Shown: positions 50,251 to 63,340, numbered from the stretch's first letter. The stretch: 64,000 nt of DNA from Lichenostomus cassidix (GCA_008360975.2 CM039196.1:4092001-4156000); one strand, 5' to 3'. Notes: generated from the sequence alone by a model not told the origin. Program-made: numbers and translations.

Positions 50251-53200
50251 GAGCCCCCGCGGGGTTATTTGTCCCCTCCGCGGCGTTTCAGGGCCTCGCT
50301 GTATCTCCGTGTGCGTTTCACTGACCTGTCCCTGCACCTCTCAGTCACTCGTGTGCCCCTTGTGACCCCGCTGGCGCTCAGGTGTCCGTGTGTGGCTCTT
50401 GCCGTTGCTGTCCCCTCCTGTTTTGGGTTCCCGGGGGTTTGTTCCTGTGCTGTGGTAGCTCGGGCAGTGTTGTGACACAGGCAGGAGCCAGCCGTGTCCA
50501 CATCCCAGTGTGTTACTGGTTGGGGACAAAAAGGAGCATCTCTGAAGCTGCTCGGAGCTGGGGACTCCTGGGGAAATCAGGGATACAGGGCCTGTTTTCC
50601 TGCCTGTCTGTCCCACTCCAGTCCTCGTGGGAATTTCTGCAGCATCTTGTACTGGCTGGAGCCCCAGGATATTCCAGTTCCAACATCCACATTCTTTAAT
50701 GAAGAGTTTGTGACTTGCCAAGTTCTCCTTGGTGATTATGGATGGATGCACTGGGAGGTGTGCAGTTGCAGGTGTGGAATGTGGAAGCACTGGGATTTCA
50801 GAGTGGTTGGTGGAGATTTAGCTTTTATTTATCACAAGTCCTCAGGTAGATCCTGAAATGGGCTCCAGCTGTTTCTGCCTACTGTAACAGGAGGTGTTGT
50901 TGTAAATACTGCTCTCAGTGTAACAGTTGCCTGGTTTCTAAGTGTTTAAACTCTCCTTGCTTGCTTCCATAGCTGACTTTGATGAGTCCAAGTCCCCCAG
51001 CGTAGAACAGCTGGATGCACTGAGGGAGTTTGCTGGAATTGCTGCTGGAGCTTCAGCTCCAGAGAGCCTTGCTACTCTTGCCTTCCTGTATATGTGCCTG
51101 GCTATTTCTGCTAAGTATGGGTAAGGCTTGCCTCCTGCCCCAAAATTGTGGTGCTGGGTGGGTGCTCCAGGCAGGTGAGCTGGGAATTTCTGCTCTCATC
51201 TAGTTCTGAGGGCTGAAACCAGAGCAGTTGATGCCACAGCCACAGCACAGACACCCCTCCCTCCAGCAGGCGCTCCTGTCATCCTGGCTTAGGTTGGAAA
51301 AACAGAAATAAACTGTGAATTTGTTGTCTGAACTAAGTCTGATCCCTTTGTGGGCTGAATGTCCCTAAAACTGTGAGAACTTGGGGCTGTTCCAGTTCCT
51401 AACCTTGCCCAGCACCGTTGATGATCTCAGTGTGACTGAATGGGTGCTCAGGGCAGTGTCAGAAACCAAAGCAGAGCCAAATCTGCATATTCTCATCCAA
51501 GAAATCAAAGGTTTAAAGAACTGGGATGTGCAGCTAGATTGTGGTTTCCCTGCAGTCTCAGGGTGGCACTGGGACTGTCACTCAGCAGCAGTGTTTGATT
51601 TTGGGGTCTGTAACACAACCCAGGTGTGTCCAGTGGAGCCAAGGGATATGGATATGTCCATCTTCCCCACCAGTCTGTTGCTCCAGTGGGATGTCACTGT
51701 GCAATTGCAGATTTGGGATATACATTTTAAAATCCTGCTTACAACAATCTCTGAAGGGGCTTTTTATGGTGCTGCTGTATTTAGTTACCAAGTGCCCCTG
51801 CTAGCAGCCTGCCAAGCTGTGCCAGCCATTGATCCAATTCAGGAAGGCTTCATTCCAGCCCAATGGCTTGGCCAGGCTGCTCCACTCGGGAATGAGCCCT
51901 CCTGAAGCCCCTGTGTGTCAGATGCATGTGCTGATGTTGCCAGTTTTCAACCAGCTTTCCTTGTGATCAGCCCTAACTGGCCTCCTTTGCCTTTGTAATG
52001 TTGTCTGGAGCTGGAATTGGGGGTGGTTGTGCCAGTCCCTGTGTGTCTGTGTTCCAGGGATGTTCCCAGCATGGATATCCTGGTGTGGTCAGAGCTGCCC
52101 ACGGGAGCAGGGCTGGGATCCAGTGCTGCCTATGCTGTGTGCCTGGCTGCAGCCCTGCTCATGGTGTGTGGAGCCATCTCCTGCCCGCTGCAGGAGGGAG
52201 AATCCACAGCCAGGTAAGGAATTCCAGCCTGGGATACACAGCTCTGCTCCCTGTGCCCCACTTTTACCTGCATTAATTCTGGCCACTGCCACCTCTGCTG
52301 GTCTCTCCTGGCTGTGACCATCCTGAGCCCATCTCCTGTCCCTGCTCAGTGTTCCCAGCCCTGTCCCAGAGACTTTGTAAAACTCCCAGTTTCCCTTGTC
52401 TAGTGTCAGATAAACATACCTAAAAAGGGGGGGACAAAAGCTTTATTCTTTCAATCAAATAAAACATACTGAAATATTTCAACCTCAGTTTGCTCTGTCT
52501 CTGAGCATCTTCCAGGTTTTGCTTTGAGTCCTTGAGGATCCTTTCTGGTTTTTTTTTTTTGCATTTCCTATGATTTTTTTTTCTGCATGTGCTGCATTTC
52601 CTCCTGATCTCCTGCCTGTCTTTCCCCTTTATCAGTACCTGGTGAAAGAGAGTTTCTTTCCTTCTGCCCTTGGAGTTCATCTTTGGAAGCCTGGGGTGCT
52701 GTGTGAGAGGAGGCTCTCTTTGAAGCTGCTAAAAATCAAAGCTGGAGGGGCAGAACCTCTGTTGTGTGGGATTTTGTGTGGGGCTGAGAGTGAGGCAGCA
52801 AGGTGGGGAGAGTGACTGTGTTCTGCTTCTGAACCAGAATTCACAGCCTGACCCAGAAACAGCTTCTTGTTGGGAGCCCTTTGTCCCCTTTGCTCGAGCA
52901 AATCTCCCAAATTGGGAAATGAAAGGGCAGCTCCAAGTGGAGCAGCGAGGATGTCTTCATTCCCTGCTCGCCCTCTGTGTCTCCAGCATGGATCCAGCAT
53001 AATTCCTGCCTTCCAGCTGGCGTGCAGAGAGAGGGGGGTGTCAGACTTCAGAAGGGTTTTGCTTCCCATGGCAAGAAAAGAACAGCGGGATAGAAAGGCT
53101 CCTGTGTCGGGAGGAATCGCAGCCTCTCAAAGAGGATTAAAAACAAGTGGTTTACAGCACTTCTGTTCCTGAGGCTGCTGGTGTGAGCTGTTTGCTGAGT

Positions 53201-56200
53201 GCTCCCAGATTAAATCCTGGCAAGTGGAATGCAAGGTGTGTGGACATGGATAAAGACGTTCAGCTGAGGCCCAGGGAAGTGGGAGTGAAGGGAAACAGTT
53301 TCTGGATAGCAGGTGGCTCTTGGAATTTCTGCCTTGTCTTGTCATTCCAGTCCTTCATAAACAGTCTCTCTCTCCATCTTTCTTGTAGCCCCTTCAGGCA
53401 CTGGAATGGCACAATTAGGTGACCCCAAAGCTTCTCCAGGTTGAGCAATCCCAACTCCCTCAGCCTTTTACAGTGTGTGGTAACACACCGTGTTTGGTGA
53501 GGTGGGGATGGGTCTGGACTTGAATTCTGTTAAATCTGATCTTCACCAGGCCAGGGCTCGGATTTTCCCCCTGAATCTGCTCCCTCCCTCCACTGGTTTG
53601 GAGTGGTTTGTGTTGGAGTCATTTCCTTGCCTTCCAGGTGGACAGAAGAAGAGCTGACACTGATTAACAGCTGGGCCTTCCGAGGGGAGCGAGTGATCCA
53701 TGGCAATCCGTCGGGTGTGGATAATGCTGTTGGCACCTGGGGTAGGTGTGTTTGCAGAAACTCCCAAATTCAGGTCCCTGTTTTGGCCTGAATCCTCCCC
53801 TGTCTCAGTTTGCCCCATCTGTGAGCTGGGCCTGGAGCCAGCTGGAATGTTGGGAACTGGCTGCAGGAACACCAGAGCTCTGTCCCCCCTCAGGCAGGTG
53901 CCATGGGGCAGAGACCTCACCACAAATAACTGATACTTAAACATTCTGCAGCGAACAAAGAAACCTAATCCTGTCCCAGGGATAATGCAGGGGAAAATGC
54001 AGTTGGACAGCTGTCATTTAGTTTCAATTAGCAGCGACTTCCCAGTGTTTTGAAAGTGTCCTTGGAGACTGTTAATAATCTTTCTAATGAGACCTAATTG
54101 CAGTGCCTCTGTGAGGGTAGGAGCCAAGTGAGACATTCCTTCTGGACAATGAAATTCCATGCTGCAGGGTGGCTGCTGACACCACTGCACTCTGGTTCAG
54201 TCCATGGAATCCCTTGTGCTTGGCTCTGCCCTGGGGAATCGCTGCTGGATTCTGTTTCCTCAGGAAAGATTTAATGCTGGCCAAACTCTTTTACACTTTA
54301 AAAAATTATTTGATGTGATCCTGGGGGGAGAGGGGAGCAAAGGGAAAGGCCTTGGGTTAAGCATGTCCAGCCAGACCCTCTCATTAAGGCAGCAGGGTGA
54401 GGCAGGGCCGTGCTGCTGGAGAACATGGTTCATTTAGCTGGTGTTTCTTGCAATTACTGTCACAGGCTCTGGGTGAGGTTCTGAAGATGAAAGACCTTCT
54501 GTGTTATCTCTCAGCTCGCTCTGTACTGAGACAATACATGTATTTTACTTTAGGTGGAGCCCTGAGATACCAAGCAGGAAAAATCACACCATTAAAGAGG
54601 TAATACTGGAGTTTAAAAATAACCCTCACCACGGTGGGTGGATCATGTCAGAGAGGCTCTGGGTGGGTGTTGGAGGGTATGAGGATGATGGGAGATGGCT
54701 GGAGTGTGGGAAGGGCTCTGCAGCCCCATTTTGGGTGTGGGCAAGCCTCAGTGTTGCCTTGGTTTGGGGTGGATGGGGACAATGAAACGTTTGGTCATTA
54801 TCTGACATTAGATGAACACAGCACAAAGGATCAATATTAATTTCATGGCATTATGGGCAGCAGGAATGGATCTGCTCCTGGCAGCAAATGACATTGTGGG
54901 GAGGGGGAACTTTGTGCTTACCTGGTGGTGGGAAAACCCATTGGCAGAGAGAAATCTGGGTCCTGTGTGTTCCCTCTGCCTCCTGCCAGGGAAGTATAAT
55001 CTGACTCCATTAAAATCTTTCACAGTGCATGAAATTGCTCTATTAGCAGTTAATGGCCACTGCTGGCTACCCTTGTAGAGAGTATTTCAAAGGAAAAAAT
55101 TTGCTTGAAAAACATGGATTTCAGTAAATACATTACAGTCCTATTTATAGCTCTAGTACAGTTGTTCCTTATATCCAGGAGGAGCAAGCCTGAACCCAGC
55201 CAGCACTGAAGCACCTGCTTAAGTTTTGTAAAATGAATGGAACTCCTTATCTTGGGCTCTTGCTCAAAGAGGCCTTTTGAGGCAGAATAAGCTGTAGCCT
55301 TGGGGACTGTGAAGGAAAAAGGCCAGGAGATGTTCCCTGCTCATGGCAGGGGGTTGGAGTGAGATGAGCTTTAAAGTCCTTTCCAATCCAAAGCACTCTG
55401 GGATTCTCTGTCTCCTGTTGCTTCCAGGGTGCCCACTCTGAGGATCTTGCTGACCAACACCAAAGTCCCTCGGAGCACCAAGGTCCTGGTGGCTGGTGTC
55501 AAGGAGAAGATCCTGAAGGTGCAGCACCTGTGTGGTTGTGGGATGGAGATGTGGGGGATAACCTTTGGGAGATAACCCTCATGGGGGACTGCAGGTCCCA
55601 CTGGGATCTTTTGGGAGATTCCTCCTGTGGCCACTGCATTGCTATTTCCCAGCTGCTCAGGAATGGGGGTTCAGCTCATCTCCTCCCTTCCTCCAGTTTA
55701 ACAGGAGTTAAAATCACCAGTTTGCAACCGTGAAAGAGCAGTTCCTTCCTCTGGCCTGTTTCCTTCTCCTCCTCCTTCTGCAGGCAGGAGCAAGATACCA
55801 TCACCCTGCTCTGGGAATGAGTGAGAAATTGCCCAGCTCAAAGAGACTGGGACCAGTTTCCTCCCAGTAGTATTTGAAGGCCAGCAAGCAGGCACCTCAC
55901 ATCCCTCCTTCCCCCTTTCCAGTTCCCTGCCATAATGAACCCAGTGCTGGACTCCATCGATGCCATTTCTCAGGAGTGCCAAAGTGTTCTGGAAGCGATG
56001 CCTGCAAATCCATCACCGGAGCATTACCCTGTGCTGGAGGTAAGGGGCTTGCTCGCCAGTATTTTTAGCTACTGTTACTGTTGAACATCAAAATGTCATT
56101 TAAAGAACATTAGGTCTGGAAAAAAAAAAAAAAGTGATAGCAGGAAATGTTCAGTTCCGAGCGAAACTGTGGTCTGGGTGTGCTGCTTTTAATGCCCTTC

Positions 56201-59200
56201 CTGGAGCTAGGAGACAGAAGCTGCTGCTGGTGCCTCTTCCCCAGCTGGGTGCAGGGAGGGAGGGAGCAGGCCTGGGGCTCTGGGGACCTGTGGCTCTGGA
56301 GGGTTTGTTTCTCTTATATTGAGTGTCTCCGTGCCATGGCTCTGGCAGTCGCTGCCCGTGGAGCAACTGCTCTGTCATTGCCAGGGCTGGAGTGAGGAGA
56401 AATCCACTGGTTTGTGATGGACTGACTGGTTCCTAGCCAGCTCCTGATGCTCCACACTCATCCTGGCTCTGCAGAGCCACAGACAGAGCTGTGCCCAGAG
56501 CTGACCTGACATTGATGCACGAGGTGCACACAAAGATCTGTTTGTCTTGGCTTTGCTCAAAGAGCAGAGGCTGGGGAGGGGGGAGGAACAGGCTTCTGAG
56601 TGGAAGAAGTGCTGAGAGTGCTGTAATGCTGCTCCACAGCACCGTGGGGGAGGGATGTGTGGCCATGTCCCAGCTGAGGGAAACCTGGCCTGGCCCTGGG
56701 AGCCAACTTGGACACTCAGGAACCATTTGGTACCAGCAGTGCAGCTCCTTGTTGGCATCTGGATGCCTCCCCTCAGCTTCTGGGAGGACCTCTGCTTGTC
56801 CTTGCTCTTGTTCCGGGTTGTTTCCGTGGGATTCGTGGCAGAGTCCTGCTCCCTTTGCACCAGGGGTGGATTCTGGACCCACCAGGGTGGGCTGAGCTGC
56901 CATCAGCTGGGGTAGGTTTGCAGTCTGTTCACAGCACAACTTCTCACAACTCATCTTAATTCCACATCCTCAGGCTGTCAGAAGGATCAGGGGACAGGGA
57001 AGAGGGGGGATAATTTGACTTGTGCTTTGAGATCGTCACATGGAAAATGCCAAAGCATCCTTGTGTCCCACACCTGGGAAGCAGCACTGCAGTGAGCAGG
57101 TTCCTGTCTTGAATCTGTTGTTTTGTCTTGTGCTTGAAGAGCCCACAGAGGCCCAGCTGATTAGATGCAGCACATAGATATAAAAATATATCTTTTGGGC
57201 TGTTTCTGAAATGTGCAGCTCTGGCCAGCGCTGTATTTGAACCACGGAGCTAGTCTAGTGTGTCATAAGCTGTCATCAGATTCCTGGCAGATTTTGGATC
57301 AGGAGATGACAGGTGTCTTGGATCATCACAGGCAGTGCTGTGCCCTCACTCAGGCATATAAAGAGGCCTCTGGATGGACGTGTGTCCTGCCCAGCCTGGA
57401 ATGGGTGGTGACTGAGCTCTGCCTGCTGCCTGCTCCTTCCCCTTCCCACAGTTCTTAAACATGGGACAGAAATGCTCCAGAGGGGAGGGGGGGAGAGGAT
57501 TTCTTTCTGCAGTGTCCCCTCCTGTGTGGTGTTGGCAGGATTCCCGGGTGGAGCTGAGGGAGGGGATGTGGCTGACACCTGCCCTGCTGCTCCCTGTGCA
57601 CAGAGTCCCTCCTGGCTCACCAGGAGCTGCAGGTGGGGAAGAGCTCAGTGCTGCTTGCTGGGGAAGGGAGCACGGGACTGCTGTTAGGGAGCCTTTCTAG
57701 GACTGGTCCTGGCTGGCTCCTGGCTTGTGACACTCTCTGGGAACAACCAACACATGCTTTGGAGGTGATGGAGTTGAGCTGTCAGACCAGTGTTGCTGGG
57801 ATCAACCTTCCTCCACTGCTGGTGCTGATGGGCTGGGAGGACCCTGTGGCTCTCAGGGATGCAGTGTCTGCTCCTGGCCCTAATCTAGACTTGCTCCGAG
57901 CACAGGCCAAGCCCTTCCCTCTGCTCCTGAATTCCTCACCTGTCCTACTGGGAAGGGAGAAGTTGTAACTTCCACTTCTGTGTGGTACTGCCCATCCCTT
58001 GGGCCGTTTGGAACTTGCAGCTAGGGTGTCTTTCTCCAGGAGTAGCAGGTCTGGCTGGCAGGGAAGCGTGGCAGGGATGTTCCCACAGCTCTGCCAGGAG
58101 GGTGGGCTTGCTTGGAGAGGGGCCTGTGCTGCTCCTGGAGGGAAGGACCCTCTCGACCCCACTTGAGCTGAGTGCCAGATTCCCAGCCTGGTGCTGCTGA
58201 GAGGCTCCTTGGCTCCCAGCCCAGGCCTTGCCCATGAGGAGGGAGAAGTGCTGCACAGAGCAAACAAGGGGAGGTCCCTCCCTGTCACCTCTCCAGCGAT
58301 GCCTCAGCGGTGTCAGAAGTCCCTGGATTTGGCTCTGCCGGATGGATTGCAGAGCAGGGCAGGGTGACAGCCAGGAATGAGAGCTGCTGGCTCTGTGCCC
58401 TTCCCACAGCCAGCGAGGGGTCTTGCACAGCCTCCTGCTCAGCACTCGAGTGACAGAGGAGGGCAGAGGAGAAGCTGTCGAGAGCCATTGGGGGCTCTGC
58501 AGTAAATGCCTGCTGGCAGCTTGCAGTGGTCAGGATTTTCTTGGGAGATGCAGGAGCTGTTGCACCCCTGTCACTCTGCAAGCCCAGGGCTCAGACTCTG
58601 GCCTGACATTGCTCCTGGTGCTGGTGGCCAAATTTCTGCAGAAATGAGGTGGTTGTGAGGGGGTGGCTGGCAAGGCAGGCCTCCCACTGCTGTAAAGAGC
58701 CTCTATCTCAATGTGTGCTCATCTCCTCTCTTTGTTGCTTTTAGGAATTCTTTGACATAAACCAACACCACTTAAACGTGCTTGGAGTGGGCCACCCCTC
58801 CCTGGACAGGCTATGCCAGGTGACAGCATCCCACAACCTGCACAGCAAACTGACTGGGGCTGGTGGGGGTGGCTGTGGCATCACCCTGCTGCCACCAGGT
58901 CAGTAACACCCTCTTGGACATCCTCCTCTTCCTCACAACCCTGGCGGGGTCAGGTTTGGGAGCGGAGGGATCTCTGCCAGCCCTAGTCTGGCTCTGGAGG
59001 GATGGGTGGGATGTGTCCCAGCACTGCCTGGCACTGTGGGTTGCAGTGTGTCATCCAGGGCCGATTCAGAGTGTTCATTTATGTGTGTCAGCCCCTGAGG
59101 GCACTGGCTCCATGCCAGGGGCTGTGTTTGGAGGAGCCATGGCCCTTTCCTCTCCCTGCAGTGGCCGAGCTGACTCGCTGGCTGCTCTTGCCTTGCTCTT

Positions 59201-59357
59201 GGCAGACACCTCCCTACTGGCCGTGGAAGCAGCCAAGCAAGACTTGTGTGCCTGTGGGTTTGAATGCTGGGAGACCAAGATTGGAGCCCCCGGGGTGACA
59301 CTGCACTGCTGCTCCTCTCTGAGTGCCCAAGTGCTGCACGCGCTCGCCCAGAGCTGA
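49855..59357 (+). CDS. MVK: Mevalonate kinase, complete
   Basis: GHMP-family kinase making 5-phosphomevalonate from mevalonate and ATP, an early step of sterol and isoprenoid synthesis. Exons: 49855-49932, 50016-50163, 50973-51120, 52058-52213, 53638-53741, 54554-54599, 55428-55518, 55923-56039, 58745-58898, 59206-59357 (stop TGA). Ten coding exons give 397 residues against 396 recalled for human. N-terminal [14 protein letters not shown] carries Lys13. The ATP-binding motif [14 protein letters not shown] is at residues 137-150, with the catalytic-type serine near 146. HGNPSGVDN gives the catalytic Asp near 205. [15 protein letters not shown] is the third GHMP motif. Intron 2 has a GC donor (AG|GCAAGG at 50164), which the frame requires. 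It is divergent from MMAB. Human defects cause mevalonic aciduria and hyper-IgD syndrome. Confidence 0.97.
53345..53480 (-). mobile_element. CR1 LINE internal fragment
   Basis: Antisense CR1 in MVK intron 4: 'ctttcttgtagccccttcag', 'ccagg ttgagcaatcccaac', 'ctccctcagccttttacag'. Confidence 0.75.
53742..54553 (+). other. MVK: MVK intron 5
   Basis: An 0.8-kb intron without recognised repeats. The stretch 53925-54120 is AT-rich, single-copy and contains homeodomain-like cores (CAATTA near 54027, CTAATT near 54093). No gene is seen. Confidence 0.5.
54600..55427 (+). other. MVK: MVK intron 6
   Basis: Intron with a single-copy block at 54780-55170 and a CR1 end at 55310-55412 lying against the next exon. 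No gene is seen. Confidence 0.6.
55310..55412 (+). mobile_element. CR1 LINE 3' end abutting an MVK splice acceptor
   Basis: Sense CR1 tail: 'tgttccctgctcatggcagg', 'gatgagctttaaagtccttt', 'aagcactctgggattctct'. It ends about 15 bp before the acceptor of MVK exon 7 (55428). Confidence 0.8.
56040..58744 (+). other. MVK: MVK intron 8, nothing recognised
   Basis: The longest MVK intron, 2.7 kb. It has a poly(A) run near 56120-56134. I see no CR1 and no coding exon; the ORFs in it match no family I recognise and lack splice-site support. Confidence 0.6.
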
Positions 59358-60670
59358 GCTGCTGCCTCTGGCAGGACTGAGCTCTTGGCACCACGTCCTC
59401 GGAGCTCTGTGTGCCCAGATGCCTTGGAAACTTCTTTCCCCTCTCCTGTGTGGCTGAGGGTCTCCAGATGTGGGTATGGAGCCAGTTTGGGGCTTGGTGT
59501 CACTGGGATTTGGGGCTGCCATGGGGAGCTGGAAGCGCCTGCCCAGTGGTGTTTGACCAAGGCTCTCAAAATCCTGGGTTGAATTTCCTTTCTCAACTGC
59601 TGTGCTAATCCCAAGGGGCAGGAGGAGAGGGGCTTGGCTGGATTCCAGGGTGGATAATGACACTTTGCTGCTTCAGATGCATGTGGTGTGCCTTCCCTCA
59701 TCCCTGGTGTCCCATGGGGGCTGGCAAGGTGGATGTGCACGGTGCTTTGGCATTTTTGGGTGAAGAGCATCTTTGGCAGCTCAGGGCTTGATGCTCAGGT
59801 CTCTGTTTCTTCTGGACTGCAATTCCCAGTGAAGAGGAAACCTTTCATGCAGCTCTTCCCTGCTACTAATTAAGTGTTGGGTAATTAAATTGCAAGATAA
59901 AGCACAATTCTAGTGAAATTACTGGTTTTCACTCTTCTCCATAATCTCTGCCTGGGCTGATAAGGAGAGTCCTGTAGTCTGACTCTGTTTTTTATTCACT
60001 TGCTCAAGGTCTGGCTCAAACAGCACCTGCAAGGAGGGCAGCTCCAGGCAAGGGCAGGCTTAAAATTCCTCTTTGTAAAAGCTGTTCTCTCACACTTCAG
60101 TATTGAACCAGCATGTCCCTGACCCTGCCCAGTGTTGGGTTTACTTTGGTGTAATTAAGTAGAGGAAACAAACCCAAACCACGTCCTCAAAAGCTCACCA
60201 TAAGTTGCAGCTGACAAACTCTAAAACCTAAATGCATTTAGACTTATTACACAAATGTATATGCATTTTTTACTCCTGAAATTTTAATGAGCTGTGCCAC
60301 AGAACGAAAGGGAATTGGCAGGGAAGTGGCTGAAGCCAGAATCTCTGGGAGTCATGAGCTGACTCTGAGGGACTGTGGTCTCTGCTGTACCTGCCAAAGG
60401 GGTTTTATCATCGCTCTGTTTGTCTGGGGTGGGTTTTTTTTAGTGGGTTTTTAAGTGTAGCTGTGTTCAAGAATTGCTTCACTCAAAGCTGAGTAATGAA
60501 TTGGCAGAGGTGGGGAACTTGCCTTCCCCTTCCAGCCCAGGGGTGAAAAAATCAAGTGTGAGAAGCTGAGATGTTCTAGCTCTAAACTCCCAGCATCATG
60601 GTGACCAGCTTTACTTCCCTGATCCCATGTAAAACTGCCTCTGGTTTTAATAAATCCATGTTTTTTTTAT
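59358..60670 (+). other. MVK: MVK 3' UTR with poly(A) signal
   Basis: AATAAA at 60649-60654 is the first canonical signal after the MVK stop, implying a 3' UTR of about 1.3 kb. ATTAAA at 59884-59889 could serve a shorter form. Confidence 0.5.
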
Positions 60671-61034
60671 GTGCAAAGTGTTCTTTGATAATTTTGCTGG
60701 ATACAAAAGGAAAAAAGTACCTTACACTGCTTCAGGAAAGCAGGTCTCAGATGCTGCCTTTCTACATGTCTAATTACAATTCCAATTTGCATCCGAGAGC
60801 GGCTTTACACTAATCACAAGTCAGAAAGGCTGATAAATAATTTACCATTTTCTAATACAGCGTAATCAATGTGAGGATCTGGGAGCATGTTGACTTTAAC
60901 CACTTACATGTGTCTGCTTTGTGATGTTGGCACAAAGAGATGCCAGATCCAGCACGGAGAACTTCCCTTCAAAACAGCGTGTCTGGGGCTGAGTCTTGGC
61001 TCTGAGGGCTGGGGGCCAGAATAGAGGGGAAATT

Positions 61035-61265
61035 CACAGAATTCCGGGATCATTCAGGTTGGGAAAACTCTCCAAGGTTATTGAGTCCAAGATGTGCCAA
61101 ATCCCCACCTTGTCACCAGCCCAGAGCACTGAGGGCCATGTGCAGTCATTCCATGGACACCTCCAGCAATGGGGACTCCAGACCTCCCTGGGCAGCTCCT
61201 TCCAATGCCTGACCACCCTTTCCATGAGGAAATTCCTCCTGATGTCCAACCTGAACAGGTCATCT
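61035..61265 (-). mobile_element. CR1 LINE fragment
   Basis: Antisense CR1 of the same form as that at 44.3 kb: 'ggatcattcaggttgggaaa', 'caccttgtcaccagcccaga', 'accctttccatgaggaaatt'. Confidence 0.85.
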
Positions 61266-62799
61266 CTGCAGGTTTCCTCCAGCAGTGCTTATCTCCTGCT
61301 CTGCTCTGTGCTGGAGTGGAAGTGGTGACATTCCTGGTGCAGGGAGGAGTGTGGCAGTGTCTTGGGCAGGAGGGTGACCCATTCTAGGGTAACAGCCCTG
61401 TCCAGGGTGACACAGGCACTGCTGGGATCTGCCTTCCCTGTGCCACAGGGAGCAGAACTGCCGAAGTCAGCAGCTGGAGCCAGTCCCAGTCTGTTGGAAG
61501 TGAGCACAGATTTCACATCCATCTGTGAGCACGGGAGTGCCCATTCATTCCCTCCTTTCCAAACTCCTGCCTCACCTGCTCCATCAAAGGCTTTGCAGGG
61601 CCATTGCTGCACCCAGCAGGATATCCCGAGGGATGGCTGGAATGTTTCTGACCCCACTTTCCACACGGGAGTCACCCCAACTTGCAATCTCCTGCTGTGA
61701 CTCCCTGAGCTCTGGACCCCATCCCTACCCCTCCTCAGCCTGGGACAGCAGGAACAGCTGCTGACCTGGGACTGGTGCCCCATGGGGACACAGAGTGGGG
61801 CAGAATGAGGCACAGAGAATGTCTTTCCTGTGCTTTGCTGCTTTGGGAGCAAAACTGAAGCCCGTGGAGCATGTTTTCCCCATGGATCATCCCCTCCTCT
61901 GCCAGGCACCCCGCGGGACGCATGTGCAGCAGGGCAGCGATTGCTGCTGAAGGATTAGCCTGGTAATTTGGCTAATTTTTCTTGAGCTTCATTTTTCACG
62001 TTGCAAGCTCTGCAGAAAGACTAACGAGCCTGGCTTTGCCTCTAATAGCCAGCACAGGGACTGGGAGGGAGGGCTGTGCTCCAGCCTAAAGGAGGGATTG
62101 AGGAATTGCAGAGCATGGGGGTCCACAGAGAGTTGGGGGTCACCGGTGTTTAGTGACAGCCAAAAGGAAAACACTCTATAAAAATACCTTTTAAAATCTT
62201 GATTTTCCTTCACAGCCAGTGCCTGGGGTGTGAAGGGTGTCTCCCCCCATCCCTGGGGAATGTCCCAGTGTCCCTGTAGGCTCCTGCCCCCACAGCACAT
62301 CCTCCCCTGAGCTGGGACCCCAGCGCTCCCCAGCCAGGCCCTGGCAGGCACAGATGGTATTATTGTTTGTTTGCACTCCGTGTCAGCAGTGCCTTCTTTC
62401 TGCTCCGCTGAGTAGATGCTGAGGAGGCAGTGACATTATTGAGGATCACGGAGAGAGCAGGAACAGGGTCAGGGAGAGAGAGGAAATGTCAGCGTGCAGC
62501 CACGCGGGGCTGGGGGGCTGCTCACACCCCCGGGGTCCCTTCTGGGGACAGGGGGTGGCACTGGGACCCCTGCAGGGCCAGTGCTATGTCTTCAGACACA
62601 CTGGTGGGTTCGGAGGGTACAAATCACCCCCAGAGCCATTTCAAGGGCGATATGTGCATCTGTCACCTCCAGCTACAGAAGGGCTCCCTGTCCCCTTTTC
62701 CTCCCATCCCCAGGGATTTCGGGGCTCCCCAATTCCTTGGGCTCATGGGGAGCCTGTCCCCCCTGTCCCCTCCCATCCCTCTCTCCTCCCAGCACGCTG

Positions 62800-63340
62800 A
62801 AGGTTTTGAAAGTTAAGTATTACCGTCTGCTTTGTTGTTGCCTAACTACGACAGACAAATTGAGAACTAGTTGTCAAAATGTCAGTGCACAACAAATCAA
62901 CATTCAAAATGAGTCTCAGCGCTATGTGGTGTATAATTAAAAAAAAATCCTTTTTAGAAATTTCAGCAAGCGTTGGCTCTGCTTTATATTTGTCTGTGTG
63001 ATTAATAAAGGCAGCTAATTTTCAGACTTTAAAAACAGCTAGAAAATAGCTCCTAATTACATATTAGGTTCCAAGCGGCCCCCGCTGAGCGAGGCTGGTA
63101 TTGGTGGGCCAGAGAATTTGGCAGGGGCTTAATTACATTCTGAGCATCATCTAATTTTAGTTAAATGTAATGTAATCAGCAGCAGATGTCTGAAATAAAA
63201 TATGAATTATGAATATGATGAAATTTCATTCTTGAATAAAAAAGTAATTTGCTATTTAGTTCATTAAAGTCGCAGAGGTTTATTAGGGAGCAGGTACACG
63301 GTGTGGCTGGCTTCTATTAAAATGATATTTCAGAGGGAGT
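62800..63340. other. AT-rich single-copy block, candidate conserved noncoding element
   Basis: Repeat-free sequence dense in TAATTA/ATTAAT-type cores (around 62935, 63000, 63050, 63130, 63150) with a GC-rich inset at 63074-63110. Its composition is unlike the surrounding G+C-rich intergenic DNA. Function is inferred only from appearance. Confidence 0.35.

Noticed and set aside
49177..50337. 386-codon minus-strand ORF over the MMAB–MVK promoter
   Set aside because: It starts at a non-ATG codon and lies in a stop-poor CpG island. Only the MMAB exon stretches within it are real coding sequence.
56040..58744. Nested gene in the long MVK intron
   Set aside because: Several ORFs exceed 100 codons, but none has a recognisable domain, codon pattern or splice context.
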